64,000 nucleotides of DNA from Pseudomonas maumuensis (lineage in GTDB: Bacteria; Pseudomonadota; Gammaproteobacteria; Pseudomonadales; Pseudomonadaceae). Below are positions 45,856 to 55,038 of this stretch, piece after piece. The position numbers and the translations under genes were made by a program. The stretch is taken from positions 1,922,001-1,986,000 of the forward strand of contig NZ_CP077077.1 of the NCBI RefSeq assembly GCF_019139675.1, written 5' to 3'. The notes beneath the pieces were generated by a model. It had not been told where the DNA came from. It did not search any database and saw only the letters and a program-made list of their open reading frames with translations. Within the stretch, counting starts at the first letter, position 1; the number at the start of each line of letters is the position of its first letter.

Positions 45856-47670
45856 ATGGACATGAACTGGCACCAGGCCCTGCAAGCGAGCCTGAGCTGG
45901 CTGGCGATCGCCTCGTTGGTCACCCTTGGCTGCTTCATCGCCGCCGCCTTCCTGGCGGTGTACTGCACCCGCTGGGGCGCTCAGTTCTGGCAACTGGCCG
46001 GGCCTTATTTCAGTTGGCGGCGCAGCTGGCGCCCGCTGCTGGCCTTCGCCCTGCTGCTGGTGCTGACGTTGTTCGCGGTGCGCCTGAACGTGCTGTTTTC
46101 GTTCTGGTACAACGGTTTCTACAGTGCCTTGCAGGCCCTGGACCAGACGGCGTTCTGGTACATGCTCGGGGTGTTCGCGGTGCTGGCGACCATCCATGTA
46201 CTGCGTTCGCTGTTCACCTTCTATGTGACCCAGGCCTTCAACATTCGCTGGCGGGTGTGGCTCACCGAGCGCCTGACCGCCGACTGGATGCACGGCGATG
46301 CCTACTACCGTGGACAGTTTCTCGCAGAGCCCGTGGACAACCCCGACCAGCGCATCGAGCTGGACGTGAACAACTTCGTCACAGGTTCCCTTTCCCTGGC
46401 GCTGGGGGCGGTTGGCGCGGTGGTGTCGCTGGTGGCGTTCACCGGCATTCTCTGGGGCCTGTCGGCGCCACTGGCCGTGGCCGGCGTCGAAATCCCCCGG
46501 GCGATGGTGTTTGCCGTTTACATCTATGTGCTGATCGCCACCTGGATCGCCTTTCGCCTCGGCCAGCCGCTGATCCGCCTGAATTTCCTTAATGAAAAAC
46601 TCACCGCCAACTTCCGCTACGCGCTGATGCGCCTACGCGAGAACGCCGAGAACATCGCCTTCTACCAGGGCGCGCAGGTGGAGCGCGGCACCTTGCTCGG
46701 GCGTTTCTTCGCCTTGATCGGCAACGCCTGGGCCCTGGTGTTCCGAAACCTCAAGTTCAGCGGGTTCAACCTGGGCGTCAGCCAGGTGGCGGTGGTGTTC
46801 CCGTTCATCCTCCAAGCGCCGCGCTTTTTCAGTGGTGCGATCAAGCTCGGCGATGTGATGCAGACCGCCCAGGCCTTCGGCCAGGTGCAGGATTCACTGT
46901 CGTTCTTCCGTGAGTCCTACGACACCTTCGCCCAGTATCGCGCCACCCTAGACCGTTTGACCGGGTTTCTCGATGCCAACCAGCAGGCCAGTGAGTTGCC
47001 ACGGGTGACCACCGTGGACCAGGCGCATGCGCTGGGCATTCATGGTTTGCAGGTGCGCCGCCCCGACGGCCACGCGCTGATTGCCGATCTCGACCTGAAT
47101 TTGCACAGCGGTCAGGCGCTGCTGATCAAAGGGCCCTCGGGCAGCGGCAAGACCACCTTGCTGCGCGCCCTGGCGGGCCTGTGGCCCCATGCCGAGGGCG
47201 AGGTCAGGCGACCGCTGGGGACGCAGGCGCTGTTCCTCTCGCAGCGCCCGTACCTGCCGCTGGGCGACCTGCGCACGGCCATCGCCTATCCGGCACAGGG
47301 CGCGCCCGGCGACGATGCGCGCATGCAGCAGGCTCTGCGCCAGGTCAATCTCGCTCATCTGGCCGAACGGCTGGACGAGCAGCGCGATTGGTCGCGGATC
47401 CTGTCGCTGGGCGAACAGCAGCGCCTGGCGTTTTCCCGGGTGCTGTTCAACCAGCCGCAGGTGGTGTTCCTCGACGAGTCCACCTCGGCAATGGACGAAG
47501 GGTTGGAGCATGCGCTGTATTCGCTGCTGCGCGCGGAGCTGCCAGCGACGCTGCTGGTCAGTGTCGGGCACCGCAGCACCTTGGCGGGGTTTCATTCCCA
47601 TCGCCTGGAGGTGGATGGGCAGGGGGGCTGGTCGCTGCTGGAGCAACAGCCCGCAGCCATGACTCTGTAA
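45856..47670 (+). CDS. ABC transporter, fused permease and ATPase (YddA/SbmA-BacA-like)
   Basis: At 604 residues this half-transporter has an N-terminal membrane domain of the ABC_membrane_2 type with about six helices (about 15-330; WYNGFYSALQALDQTAFWYML is typical of the SbmA/BacA and YddA group). A C-terminal ATPase follows with Walker A GPSGSGKTT (about residue 425), signature LSLGEQQR and Walker B VVFLDES. It works as a homodimer. Relatives transport cobalamin, peptides or long-chain acyl compounds; BacA-type proteins lack the ATPase, which is present here, so YddA or the BacA-related ABC group fits better. The ligand is not known. No partner genes are close. Confidence 0.87.
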   Translation: MDMNWHQALQASLSWLAIASLVTLGCFIAAAFLAVYCTRWGAQFWQLAGPYFSWRRSWRPLLAFALLLVLTLFAVRLNVLFSFWYNGFYSALQALDQTAFWYMLGVFAVLATIHVLRSLFTFYVTQAFNIRWRVWLTERLTADWMHGDAYYRGQFLAEPVDNPDQRIELDVNNFVTGSLSLALGAVGAVVSLVAFTGILWGLSAPLAVAGVEIPRAMVFAVYIYVLIATWIAFRLGQPLIRLNFLNEKLTANFRYALMRLRENAENIAFYQGAQVERGTLLGRFFALIGNAWALVFRNLKFSGFNLGVSQVAVVFPFILQAPRFFSGAIKLGDVMQTAQAFGQVQDSLSFFRESYDTFAQYRATLDRLTGFLDANQQASELPRVTTVDQAHALGIHGLQVRRPDGHALIADLDLNLHSGQALLIKGPSGSGKTTLLRALAGLWPHAEGEVRRPLGTQALFLSQRPYLPLGDLRTAIAYPAQGAPGDDARMQQALRQVNLAHLAERLDEQRDWSRILSLGEQQRLAFSRVLFNQPQVVFLDESTSAMDEGLEHALYSLLRAELPATLLVSVGHRSTLAGFHSHRLEVDGQGGWSLLEQQPAAMTL

Positions 47671-47683
47671 TTCCAGGCACCCC

Positions 47684-47779
47684 GCGTAGCCGTAGAAGCG
47701 GGCTCGCCCCGCGATAGCGTCAGGTCAGGCAATGAAGCTGACCCTGTGGCGTTGGCGCGGGGCAAGCTCGCTCCCGCGA
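47684..47779. repeat. Degenerate REP-like repeat pair
   Basis: Segments around 47696-47714 (AGCGGGCTCGCCCCGCGAT) and 47754-47779 (GCGCGGGGCAAGCTCGCTCCCGCG) are diverged, inverted copies of a second P. putida REP class (GCGGGGCAAGC type). The right one ends next to the stop of the MFS gene. Confidence 0.55.
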
Positions 47780-48982
47780 TCAGCCATTGCGCCGGATAAA
47801 CCACAGCCCCGCCAATGTGATCGCGGCGCAGGCGGCCCCAAACATGAACGTCGTCTGGTACCCCGCCCAGTCCCACAGTCCTCCAGCCAGCACACTGGCG
47901 GCCAGCAACGCGGCCCCGGTCACCAGATGGAACACGCCGAACGCAGTCCCGCGCAGCGCCTCGGGTGCGCTGTCGGCGATCAGGGCGCTGAACACGCCTT
48001 GGGTAAACCCCATGTGCAGCCCCCACAAGATCACGCCCAGCGCCAGGCCGGACAGGCCCGGCAACCAGGCCAGCAGTAGATCGGCCAGTACCAGCAGAAC
48101 CAGCCCGAACATCAACACACCGCGTCGCCCGACCTTGTCGGAGAGTGCCCCGGCAGGATAGGCCGACAGTGAATACGCCAGCGACATCAGCACCAGCACC
48201 GCTGGCGCCCACAAGGGGGCAAGTCCAAGCGCCTGGCCTCGCAGTAACAGAAACGCTTCGCTAAAGCGCGCCAAGGTGAACAGTGTGGCCAGGATGACCA
48301 GGCGCCAGTAACCGTTACCCAACCGGGCCAGTTCGCGCAGTGCCAGAGGCGCAGCCACCTTGATGGCCGCCGCAGGTTTATCGGGCTCGCGGACGCAGAC
48401 AATCAGCACGTACAGAGCCATGAACGCCGGGACCACCGCTACCCAGAACACCGTCTGGAAGTGGCTCGCGGTCAGCCACATCAACAGGATCGCCAGCAAC
48501 GGCCCGACAAAGGCACCTACCGTATCCAGCGCCTGGCGCAGGCCGAATGCTGCACCGCGCAGTTCGGCGGGGGTGATGTCGGCGACAAGCGCATCCCGTG
48601 GCGCGCCGCGGATGCCCTTGCCGACTCGGTCGACGAAGCGTGCCGCAATCAGCCATTCCGGCCCTGGAGCCAGCGGAAACACCGGTTTGGTCATCGCAGC
48701 AAGACCGTAGCCGAGCACCGTCAACAGCTTGCGTTTGCCCAGGCGGTCGCTGAGGGCGCCGGAAAACACCTTGGTGATCGCCGCCGTCGCCTCGGCGATG
48801 CCTTCGATCAGGCCAACGGCCAGCACCGAGGTGCCGAGCACGCTGACCATGTACAGAGGGAGCAGGGCGTGGATCATCTCCGAGGAGGTGTCCATCAGCA
48901 GCGAGACCACGCCCAGGGCCCAGACACTACGGGGGATGGGGGGAAGAGCGTGACGGCGGCGCATGTGTGGATCGTTGTTCAT
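47780..48982 (-). CDS. Major facilitator superfamily transporter
   Basis: A 400-residue protein with twelve predicted helices. The loop after helix 2 carries GALSDRLGKRKLLTVLG, and the matching loop in the second half is GALSDKVGRRGVLMFG, the duplicated MFS signature. DRVGKGIRGAPRDALVAD after helix 4 is typical of a drug/metal-type group, often annotated as MFS drug exporter. Substrate unknown. The ATG at 48982 is open; a Met at residue 7 is another possible start. Confidence 0.85.
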   Translation of the reverse strand: MNNDPHMRRRHALPPIPRSVWALGVVSLLMDTSSEMIHALLPLYMVSVLGTSVLAVGLIEGIAEATAAITKVFSGALSDRLGKRKLLTVLGYGLAAMTKPVFPLAPGPEWLIAARFVDRVGKGIRGAPRDALVADITPAELRGAAFGLRQALDTVGAFVGPLLAILLMWLTASHFQTVFWVAVVPAFMALYVLIVCVREPDKPAAAIKVAAPLALRELARLGNGYWRLVILATLFTLARFSEAFLLLRGQALGLAPLWAPAVLVLMSLAYSLSAYPAGALSDKVGRRGVLMFGLVLLVLADLLLAWLPGLSGLALGVILWGLHMGFTQGVFSALIADSAPEALRGTAFGVFHLVTGAALLAASVLAGGLWDWAGYQTTFMFGAACAAITLAGLWFIRRNG

Positions 48983-49035
48983 CGGTGATCTCGGCCTTGC
49001 TCCGATATCACTGTAGACAGAACCAGCCTCAGCGT

Positions 49036-49074
49036 CGGCAAGCCGGCTTGCCGAAAGGGCCGCAGAGCGGCCCC
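49036..49074. repeat. Single REP-derived palindrome and hairpin
   Basis: CGGCAAGCCGGCTTGCCG (49036-49053) is a perfect palindrome, and GGGCCGC-AGA-GCGGCCC follows (49057-49073), the usual tail of REP units. It lies between the chemoreceptor and MFS genes and may slow transcription through the junction. Confidence 0.7.
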
Positions 49075-49089
49075 AAGGTGTTGGGCAGC

Positions 49090-51030
49090 TTACGACTTGA
49101 AGCGCCCCACCAGCCCGTTCAGTTCATCCGATAGCTGCGCCAGCCTGCCGGAGTCGGCCTGGGCCGAGCTGGCCAATCCTTCCACCAGCCGTGCTTCGTC
49201 GTAGATCTGCTGGATATGCCGGTTGATCTCCTCGGCCACGCTGTGCTGCTCCTCGGCGGCGGCGGAGATCTGCAGGTTCTGGTCACGGATCTCGTTCACC
49301 GAGAGCTGGATGCCTTCGAAGCTGTCGCGGGCATTCTCGATCGATGACACGCTGGCCCGCGACAGATCCAGGCAGCTTTCCATTTTCTGCGAGACCTCTT
49401 GGGTCTTGCCGCCGAGGGTGTTGAGCAGTTGGTCGATCTCACCGGTGGAGTCGGCCGTGCGCTTGGCCAGTGCCCGCACCTCGTCGGCCACCACGGCAAA
49501 GCCGCGGCCCTGATCGCCAGCCCGGGCGGCCTCGATGGCGGCGTTGAGGGCCAGCAGGTTGGTCTGCTCGGCGATGGCGCGGATGGTGCCGAGGATCTGA
49601 TTGATGCTGCGGCTGCCTTCTTCCAGTTCGACCATGGCCTGGGACGACTCGCTCAGGCGTCGGCCCAGGCGATTGACGTTGTCGGTGGTCGCTTCGATCT
49701 GCTGCTTGCCCTCGGCCACGCGGCGGTGACCCTTTTCGGCGGCATCGGCGGCGCTGCTGCACGAGCGCGCCACTTCGTTGGCGGTGGCGACCATCTCGTT
49801 GAACGCGGTGGACACCAGTTCCACTGCCTCGCGCTGGCGCCCGGCGGCCTCGTTCATGTTGCCGGCCATCTCGCTGTTGCTGCGCGAGGCTTCGTGCAGG
49901 TTGGTCGAGGCCGCGCCGATGCGCTGGATCAGCTGGCGGATGGCGGCGAGGAACTTGTTGAACCAGCCTGCCAGCTCGGCTGTTTCATCCTTGCCCTGGA
50001 CCTGCAGGTCGCGGCGCAGGTCGCCTTCACCCTCGGCGATCGACTGCAGGCCGGTGCTGACCTGGCCGATGGGCTTGACGATGACCCGCGAGAACGCCGC
50101 TGCCACCAGGGCAAAGACCAAGGCCAGCACGACCACGATGAGCGCGGTGAGGTAGGTCATGCGGGTCGCGGCGGCCATCACTTCGTCGTACTCGATCAGG
50201 CCGACGAAGCGCCAGCCCAGGCCTGGCGAAGTCCACACGTTGGCCATGTAGCGCACGCCGTCGATCACCACCTCGGTGGAGCCCTGGGTGGTGGCGGCCA
50301 GTTGCGCGTAGGGCGCGCCGAGGTCCTTGAGCTGCTTGAAGCCGTGGGTGGCGTTGCGCGGGTCGACCAGCACGGTGCCGTCCTCGATCAGCATCACGTA
50401 GCCGCTGTCGCCCAGCTTGATGCTCTTGACCAGCTCGGTGAGGTTCTTCAGCGACACGCTGACCACGAACACGCCCTTGGCCTTGCCGGCTTCGTCGAGC
50501 AGCGCCCGAGCGGTGCCGACCAGGGCCACGTCGTCTTTGTCGTAGTAGTAGGCGGTGGTCCGCACGGTCTTGTCCGGGCTGGCCATGGCGGCCTTGTACC
50601 AAGGGCGAGTGCGCGGGTCGTACTTGGCCAGCTGTGGATCGTCCGGCCATTTGGCGTAGCTGCCGTCTTCCAGGCCAATGGAGAGGATCGCCGCCGCCGG
50701 GTGGGTGGTGCCATAGCGGGCGAAGGCGTCGATGACCTTCTGCGCAGCCTCGGGCATCGGCCGGCTGGCGGCGTCGGCGCCGGTGTAGTCCTTCAGTGAA
50801 GTGACCGAGGTGTATACAGGATCCTTGGCCATTTGATCGACATTCTGCACTGTGCCATCGAAGAACTGGCGCATGTTGCCGTCGATCTGGCGGATTTCCC
50901 GGGTGCTGCCGTCGAGGAACTGGTCCACCGCCTCGTTGCGGATGTTCAGCACCGAAATCCCACCGACCAGGGCCACCGGGATGAAGGCCACCAGTACGAA
51001 GGCCAGGATCAGTTTGTTTTTTATTTTCAT
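49090..51030 (-). CDS. Methyl-accepting chemotaxis protein with dCache sensor
   Basis: A 646-residue chemoreceptor. Transmembrane helix one is at about 7-29, the periplasmic double Cache domain at about 33-275, helix two at about 283-303, then HAMP and a signalling hairpin with [36 protein letters not shown]. In the distal pocket it has Tyr137, Arg142, Trp144, Tyr145 and Tyr161/162 of the dCache amino-acid motif, but where amino-acid receptors have Asp (GVVGGD) it has Ser191 (GVFVVS). It probably binds something other than an alpha-amino acid. It starts at 51030 ([11 protein letters not shown]). Confidence 0.9.
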   Translation of the reverse strand: MKIKNKLILAFVLVAFIPVALVGGISVLNIRNEAVDQFLDGSTREIRQIDGNMRQFFDGTVQNVDQMAKDPVYTSVTSLKDYTGADAASRPMPEAAQKVIDAFARYGTTHPAAAILSIGLEDGSYAKWPDDPQLAKYDPRTRPWYKAAMASPDKTVRTTAYYYDKDDVALVGTARALLDEAGKAKGVFVVSVSLKNLTELVKSIKLGDSGYVMLIEDGTVLVDPRNATHGFKQLKDLGAPYAQLAATTQGSTEVVIDGVRYMANVWTSPGLGWRFVGLIEYDEVMAAATRMTYLTALIVVVLALVFALVAAAFSRVIVKPIGQVSTGLQSIAEGEGDLRRDLQVQGKDETAELAGWFNKFLAAIRQLIQRIGAASTNLHEASRSNSEMAGNMNEAAGRQREAVELVSTAFNEMVATANEVARSCSSAADAAEKGHRRVAEGKQQIEATTDNVNRLGRRLSESSQAMVELEEGSRSINQILGTIRAIAEQTNLLALNAAIEAARAGDQGRGFAVVADEVRALAKRTADSTGEIDQLLNTLGGKTQEVSQKMESCLDLSRASVSSIENARDSFEGIQLSVNEIRDQNLQISAAAEEQHSVAEEINRHIQQIYDEARLVEGLASSAQADSGRLAQLSDELNGLVGRFKS

Positions 51031-51199
51031 CGTGACGCCCATCCGTGAGTGTGAAGGGTGTACATGGCCGCTGCGCTGGAGTGGTGGCCACTTGCTACCT
51101 TTTCTGTTTCGGCGGGCGGAATATAAACCTTTAGTAGATGTTTCGTGTACAGGAAACTTAGAAATTGTCCTGACTTCCTGGGCAGGTAGCAGAGTGGTG

Positions 51200-51534
51200 T
51201 GTACGCGGGCTTGCCCCGCGAAGAGGGTTGGACGGTCGTTTCAAGAGGGATTACTAAGATTTTCCATATCTAGCGTAGGACATTTCCCAAGCAGCCTTTT
51301 GCGGCCTTTCAGCTGTTGTGCTGGTCAGCCGCGTTCCTTAGTCTCGCCCAGTCGTTGCCAATTCAACGACCGGGTGTGCAAGCCCGAGGATATGCTTCAA
51401 GTCGCTCTATGGCGGCTGTACGAGGGAGGCCTTCGGGCCAGCCGGGTTCCTACATCCACGGTCTTGCACACCCGCGTACAGCTGCCTCCCCCGTTCCGAG
51501 CGCAAGCGGATATCCGCAGCGCCCCTGGCTACTT
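51200..51534. repeat. Structured noncoding element with crossing complementary blocks
   Basis: The 504-base gap 51031-51534 has no convincing gene. Its right part is highly self-complementary. GTCGTTG (51351-51357) pairs with CAACGAC (51364-51370). CGGGTGTGCAAG (51371-51382) pairs perfectly with CTTGCACACCCG (51463-51474). GCTGTACG (51415-51422) pairs with CGTACAGC (51475-51482), GGGAGGC (51424-51430) with GCCTCCC (51484-51490), CGCTC (51403-51407) with GAGCG (51498-51502) and GGATAT (51388-51393) with ATATCC (51510-51515). A GGCC-TTCG-GGCC hairpin sits at 51428-51439. Blocks cross rather than nest. I believe similar sequences recur in pseudomonads, but that is memory, not a search. Confidence 0.6.
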
Positions 51535-51984
51535 TCAGTGATCGAGCAGCTTGTGATAGGTCACGAAGTCCTGCTCGGCCTCATACCCCAGCGATTCATA
51601 CAGCGCCTGGGCGGCAAGGTTGCTCCTGGCGGTGTCCAGGCTCAACCGCTGCGCGCCCTCGGCCTGGAAGATCCCGATCAGTTGCTGCATCAGGTAACGG
51701 GCATGACCGCCCCTGCGGGCGTGCGGGACGACGAACAGGTCATACAGCCAGTAGAAGCGCTTCATTGCCAGCGAGCAGGTGGCCGGGTACAGCTGGGCAA
51801 AGGCGATGGCCTGACCCTCGTCGTCCAGCAGCAGGTAGATTCGCGAGTTGCCGGTTTCGAGGTTGGCCTTGAGGAATGCATGGGAAGCGGGGAGGTCGTC
51901 CGCCTCCTGGTAGAACATCCGGTACTGGTTGAAGAGGTCCGCGGCGGCGTCCAGGTGGTGCAGATCACAGGCAATGACGTTCAT
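51535..51984 (-). CDS. GNAT family N-acetyltransferase
   Basis: A 149-residue GNAT protein. The acetyl-CoA region reads YWLYDLFVVPHARRGGHARYLMQQLIGI (motif RRGGHAR in place of the common R/QxxGxG/A), followed by LSLDTARSNLAAQALYESLGYEAEQDFVTYHKLL, the typical C-terminal half. This type acetylates small amines or amino acids in most characterised relatives, but no substrate can be named. The start is MNVIACDLHHLDAAADLF at 51984; thirteen upstream codons are open. Its 3' end adjoins the structured noncoding element. Confidence 0.83.
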   Translation of the reverse strand: MNVIACDLHHLDAAADLFNQYRMFYQEADDLPASHAFLKANLETGNSRIYLLLDDEGQAIAFAQLYPATCSLAMKRFYWLYDLFVVPHARRGGHARYLMQQLIGIFQAEGAQRLSLDTARSNLAAQALYESLGYEAEQDFVTYHKLLDH

Positions 51985-52039
51985 GTCGGGGCTCGCTGTC
52001 AGGTTGTTCGGTGCCCTGGTCATACAGGGTGGCGGGGTA

Positions 52040-52612
52040 TCAGCAGACCAGGACGCGTCGCGCTTCGAGCCATTGTTCGAAGCAGGTGAAGGTAGCTACC
52101 GCCGCTGCTACCGTCCGGGCCTGTGCAGCGGGCTGCGGATCGGCGGCAGCCAGGCGCTGGAGAAAGCTGCGCCAACGTGCTCCGGTCTGCGCGCCATAGA
52201 TGTCGAGAAACGCTCCGCCGCTGTCGGTGTCGATGCCCAAGCGTTCAGCCATGGCCCGCTTGAGCACCTGGCCGCCAAGGGTGGAGCCTTCCAGTACATA
52301 CATCACGCCCAGTGCGCTCGCTTCATCGTCGATGCGAGGCAGGGCGTGGCACACGGGCAGTGCTTGGGCATCGATGGCCAGGGCGCCCAGGTCGCGGGAC
52401 AAGGCGGGCGTCTTGTTGCGTTCGGCGGTCTGGTACTCGGCCAGCAAGGTATCCAGCGGCGCGTGGAAGCCGTGGTAAGCCGCAAGCAGGCGTGCATAGG
52501 CCGCCCGGTCGAAGCCTGCGCTGAAAAACGGCAGGCGCGCTTCCAACCCTTGGTGGCAGGCGCGGGTTCCTTCGCGCAGGGCAAGCAATAGGGGGCTGAC
52601 GGTAACGGACAT
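52040..52612 (-). CDS. Biliverdin-producing heme oxygenase
   Basis: The 190-residue helical protein resembles bacterial heme oxygenases (BphO/PigA type). The proximal heme ligand is His20 in LREGTRACHQGLEARLPFF, followed by FDRAAYARLLAAYHGFHAPLD and the distal helix VMYVLEGSTLGGQVLKR, with the Gly-rich bend over the heme. It opens the heme ring to biliverdin with release of Fe and CO. BphO usually sits beside a bacteriophytochrome gene and PigA/HemO beside heme-uptake genes; neither is here, so whether the purpose is light sensing or iron recovery is open. I start it at 52612 (MSVTVSPLLLALREG). Confidence 0.85.
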   Translation of the reverse strand: MSVTVSPLLLALREGTRACHQGLEARLPFFSAGFDRAAYARLLAAYHGFHAPLDTLLAEYQTAERNKTPALSRDLGALAIDAQALPVCHALPRIDDEASALGVMYVLEGSTLGGQVLKRAMAERLGIDTDSGGAFLDIYGAQTGARWRSFLQRLAAADPQPAAQARTVAAAVATFTCFEQWLEARRVLVC

Positions 52613-52762
52613 GGCGCAGGCTCTGGCAGTGACGCAGCCGATACTGCCAGATCCCGTGGCGCGATCACCACTGCCGATTTTGCGCACCTGGCCGTTGAAC
52701 TGTGGAATCATTGCGCCGCCTCTGGAACGAGGCTTTCACAGCCAAGACAGGAATGCAGCACG

Positions 52763-53803
52763 ATGCGCGCAACAACATGGAACTGGCTGGCCCTGGGGCT
52801 GGCGTTGCTGCCGGGCCTGGCCGCCGCGGCGGAACCAGAGCCGGTACCGGTATACCGGGAGATCAAGGACTGGATTGTAGGCTGCGACAACACGCGTTTC
52901 TGCACCGCGGTCCTGGCCGATCACCCGGAGCGGATGCGAGTGGGCATGCTGGTGCAGCGTGAGGCGGGCGCCTGGGGCAACCTGCATTTGACCCTTGTGG
53001 GGAGCACCGACTGGTCGGGCGAGCCCATGCTCGACGGCCAGCTACTGGTCGCCCCCTGGCGCATGACCCGTGGTGTCGAGACCACCCTGGAACTGGAGGG
53101 CGCCGATGCCTATGCCGTGTTGCGGCAATTGCGCAATGGCCAGCGCCTGGTGGACGACACCCGGCCAGGGGAGCGGGTGAGTTCGCTGCAGGGGCTGAGC
53201 GCCGCCTTGCTGCTGATGGATGCGGTGCAGGGCCGGGTCGGCCACTACAGTGCGCTGATACGCCCCGGCGACAGCGTTGCCGATGCGCAGTTGCCAACTC
53301 CGGCCAAGCCACAGGTGCCGGCATTTGTGGCAGCTACGGCCCTGGGCGCGCAGGAGCAAGCGGGCATCACCCAAGTGGTGATGGCCAAGGCGGCCGCCGA
53401 GAACCAGTTGAAGAACGAATACGATGTCGCTCCCAAGCTCGAGCTGCATGCGCTGGACGATCAGCATGCGCTGGCGTTGCTCAGCTACAACTGCGATGAC
53501 TTCCACTGCCTCTACGCGTTGTACAAGGTGTCGCGTGAAGCGCCTTACACCCTCGGGCCGCTGGAGTTCGAGGCGCCATCGAGCCCGGTGGTGATCAGCC
53601 GGATGCGCGACGCCATCGAGTTCTACCCTGGCAAAGGCGAGCTCCACAGCTATGCCAAGGACGACTATCCCGGCAGTTGTGGGGTGGAGGAAAGCTGGCG
53701 CTACGATGGCATGCGCATGCGCTTGCTCAGGCTGTCACGGATGGACCGCTGCGCCGAAGTGGGCACCGACAGTTGGCCGGTACTCTGGCGCAGTGAAGGC
53801 TGA
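52763..53803 (+). CDS. DUF1176 exported protein, first of a tandem pair
   Basis: A 346-residue protein with a signal peptide (MRATTWNWLALGLALLPGLAAA, cleavage near AEP). The mature part contains YREIKDWIVGCDNTRFCTAVLA, a motif with paired Cys, and later YNCDDFHCLY and SCGVEESWRYDG, so several disulfides are likely in the periplasm. These features fit DUF1176. Function is unknown. A paralogue follows 24 bases on. The ribosome site is modest. Confidence 0.83.
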   Translation: MRATTWNWLALGLALLPGLAAAAEPEPVPVYREIKDWIVGCDNTRFCTAVLADHPERMRVGMLVQREAGAWGNLHLTLVGSTDWSGEPMLDGQLLVAPWRMTRGVETTLELEGADAYAVLRQLRNGQRLVDDTRPGERVSSLQGLSAALLLMDAVQGRVGHYSALIRPGDSVADAQLPTPAKPQVPAFVAATALGAQEQAGITQVVMAKAAAENQLKNEYDVAPKLELHALDDQHALALLSYNCDDFHCLYALYKVSREAPYTLGPLEFEAPSSPVVISRMRDAIEFYPGKGELHSYAKDDYPGSCGVEESWRYDGMRMRLLRLSRMDRCAEVGTDSWPVLWRSEG

Positions 53804-53827
53804 ACGCGCAAAAGGGATTTCAGGGAC

Positions 53828-54880
53828 ATGCAATGGATGAAACACCCGCGTGCGGCATTGCTGCTGACGCTCATGACGCCATCGGTCGTGCAGGCCGAGA
53901 ACGCCCAGGCACCGCTCGAAGCGGTGCCGATGTACCGGCAGATCAAGGACTGGGCGGTTGGCTGCGACAACACTCGTGCCTGCACGGCGGTAATGGCCAT
54001 CGACGACGAGCTGATGGCCGGGCTGCAGACCATCATAAGGCGCGAGGCAGGGCCACAGGGCGCGCTCGAACTGACCCTGCGCGTGGGCCCGGCGTTTGCG
54101 GAACAGGTGCTGCTCGATGGGCAGGCACTGTCGGCCAACTGGCAGCGCGTCCAGCAGGAATACGACTTCGACCTGCTGCTGGAAGACGATGAGGCGCTGG
54201 CGCTCATACGGCGATTGCGCAACGGTACACGCTTGAGTTCATTGACCGAGGATGGCGAGCTGGTCGCGTCCTTGCGGGGGCTCAGTGGCGCGCTGCTGGC
54301 CATCGATGCCGTGCAAGGCCGGGTTGGGCATGCCGATGCCCTGGTGAGAGTGGGAGATGCGCCCGCTGCCGATGTGCCTCGCGCTCCCGATACCGTGGTG
54401 CTGCCACAGTTCGTCGCCGCGCCGCGCATGAACGACGAGCAGGCCCATGAAATCGGCAGGGCGGTAAAACGCCAGGCGAATGTCGAAGGCGATGTGCCGG
54501 GGATGAGCAACAGCCATTACGAGGTACATCCTCTGGACGCTGCCAATGTCCTGGTCATTCTCAACGTCGGGTGCAGTGGCGAGTTTTGCGCCAATTACCT
54601 GTATCGGGTGTCCCGCGCCGCGCCCAATCAGATCAGCGAAATGGCCTTCGAGGCGCCGACGCCGCTGCTGGCGCCGCGTCTGAGTGGCTATGTAGCGTTC
54701 GATGCGCAGAGCGGCCAATTGTTTGCCGCTGACAAAAGCCAGGTAGAGCGTGGTTGCGGGGTGATCCAGCAGTGGCGTTACGACGGTGAGCGCATGCGCC
54801 TCGAGCGCGTGGCGCGGCTCGATCGCTGCGGGTACGTGAAACCGCAGTTCTGGCCGGTGCTATGGCGTGTGCAGGAGTAG
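53828..54880 (+). CDS. DUF1176 exported protein, second of the tandem pair
   Basis: A 350-residue paralogue of the preceding protein. It begins with a signal peptide (MKHPRAALLLTLMTPSVVQA after an MQW start) and shares YRQIKDWAVGCDNTRACTAVMA, a similar VGCSGEFCANYLYRVSR segment and a C-terminal RGCGVIQQWRYDGERMRLERVARLDRC. Both end PVLWR followed by a short tail. The pair looks like a tandem duplication that has diverged greatly while keeping the Cys pattern. Possibly expressed as one unit with the first gene; a REP pair follows. Confidence 0.83.
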   Translation: MQWMKHPRAALLLTLMTPSVVQAENAQAPLEAVPMYRQIKDWAVGCDNTRACTAVMAIDDELMAGLQTIIRREAGPQGALELTLRVGPAFAEQVLLDGQALSANWQRVQQEYDFDLLLEDDEALALIRRLRNGTRLSSLTEDGELVASLRGLSGALLAIDAVQGRVGHADALVRVGDAPAADVPRAPDTVVLPQFVAAPRMNDEQAHEIGRAVKRQANVEGDVPGMSNSHYEVHPLDAANVLVILNVGCSGEFCANYLYRVSRAAPNQISEMAFEAPTPLLAPRLSGYVAFDAQSGQLFAADKSQVERGCGVIQQWRYDGERMRLERVARLDRCGYVKPQFWPVLWRVQE

Positions 54881-54922
54881 GTCGAGGCGAGCTAAGTGCC
54901 CATAGGCGCCGCTGACGCGCCG

Positions 54923-55005
54923 CATCGCCGGCAAGCCGGCTCCCACAGTTCAGCGTTGGCTGCAAATCATGCGCAGTACCTGTGGGAGCCGGCTTGCCGG
55001 CGATG
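54923..55005. repeat. Paired REP element
   Basis: Arms 54923-54947 and 54981-55005 are perfect 25-base inverted copies. It separates the convergent DUF1176 pair and the TauE/SafE gene. Confidence 0.9.
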
Positions 55006-55038
55006 GGCGCGTAGCGCCCGCTATCAGTCAGGCGTGGC

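Noticed and set aside
51316..52089. A 257-codon plus-strand frame across the structured element and the GNAT gene
   Set aside because: Its first part lies in the repeat-like element and the rest is antisense to a clear acetyltransferase; no ribosome site.
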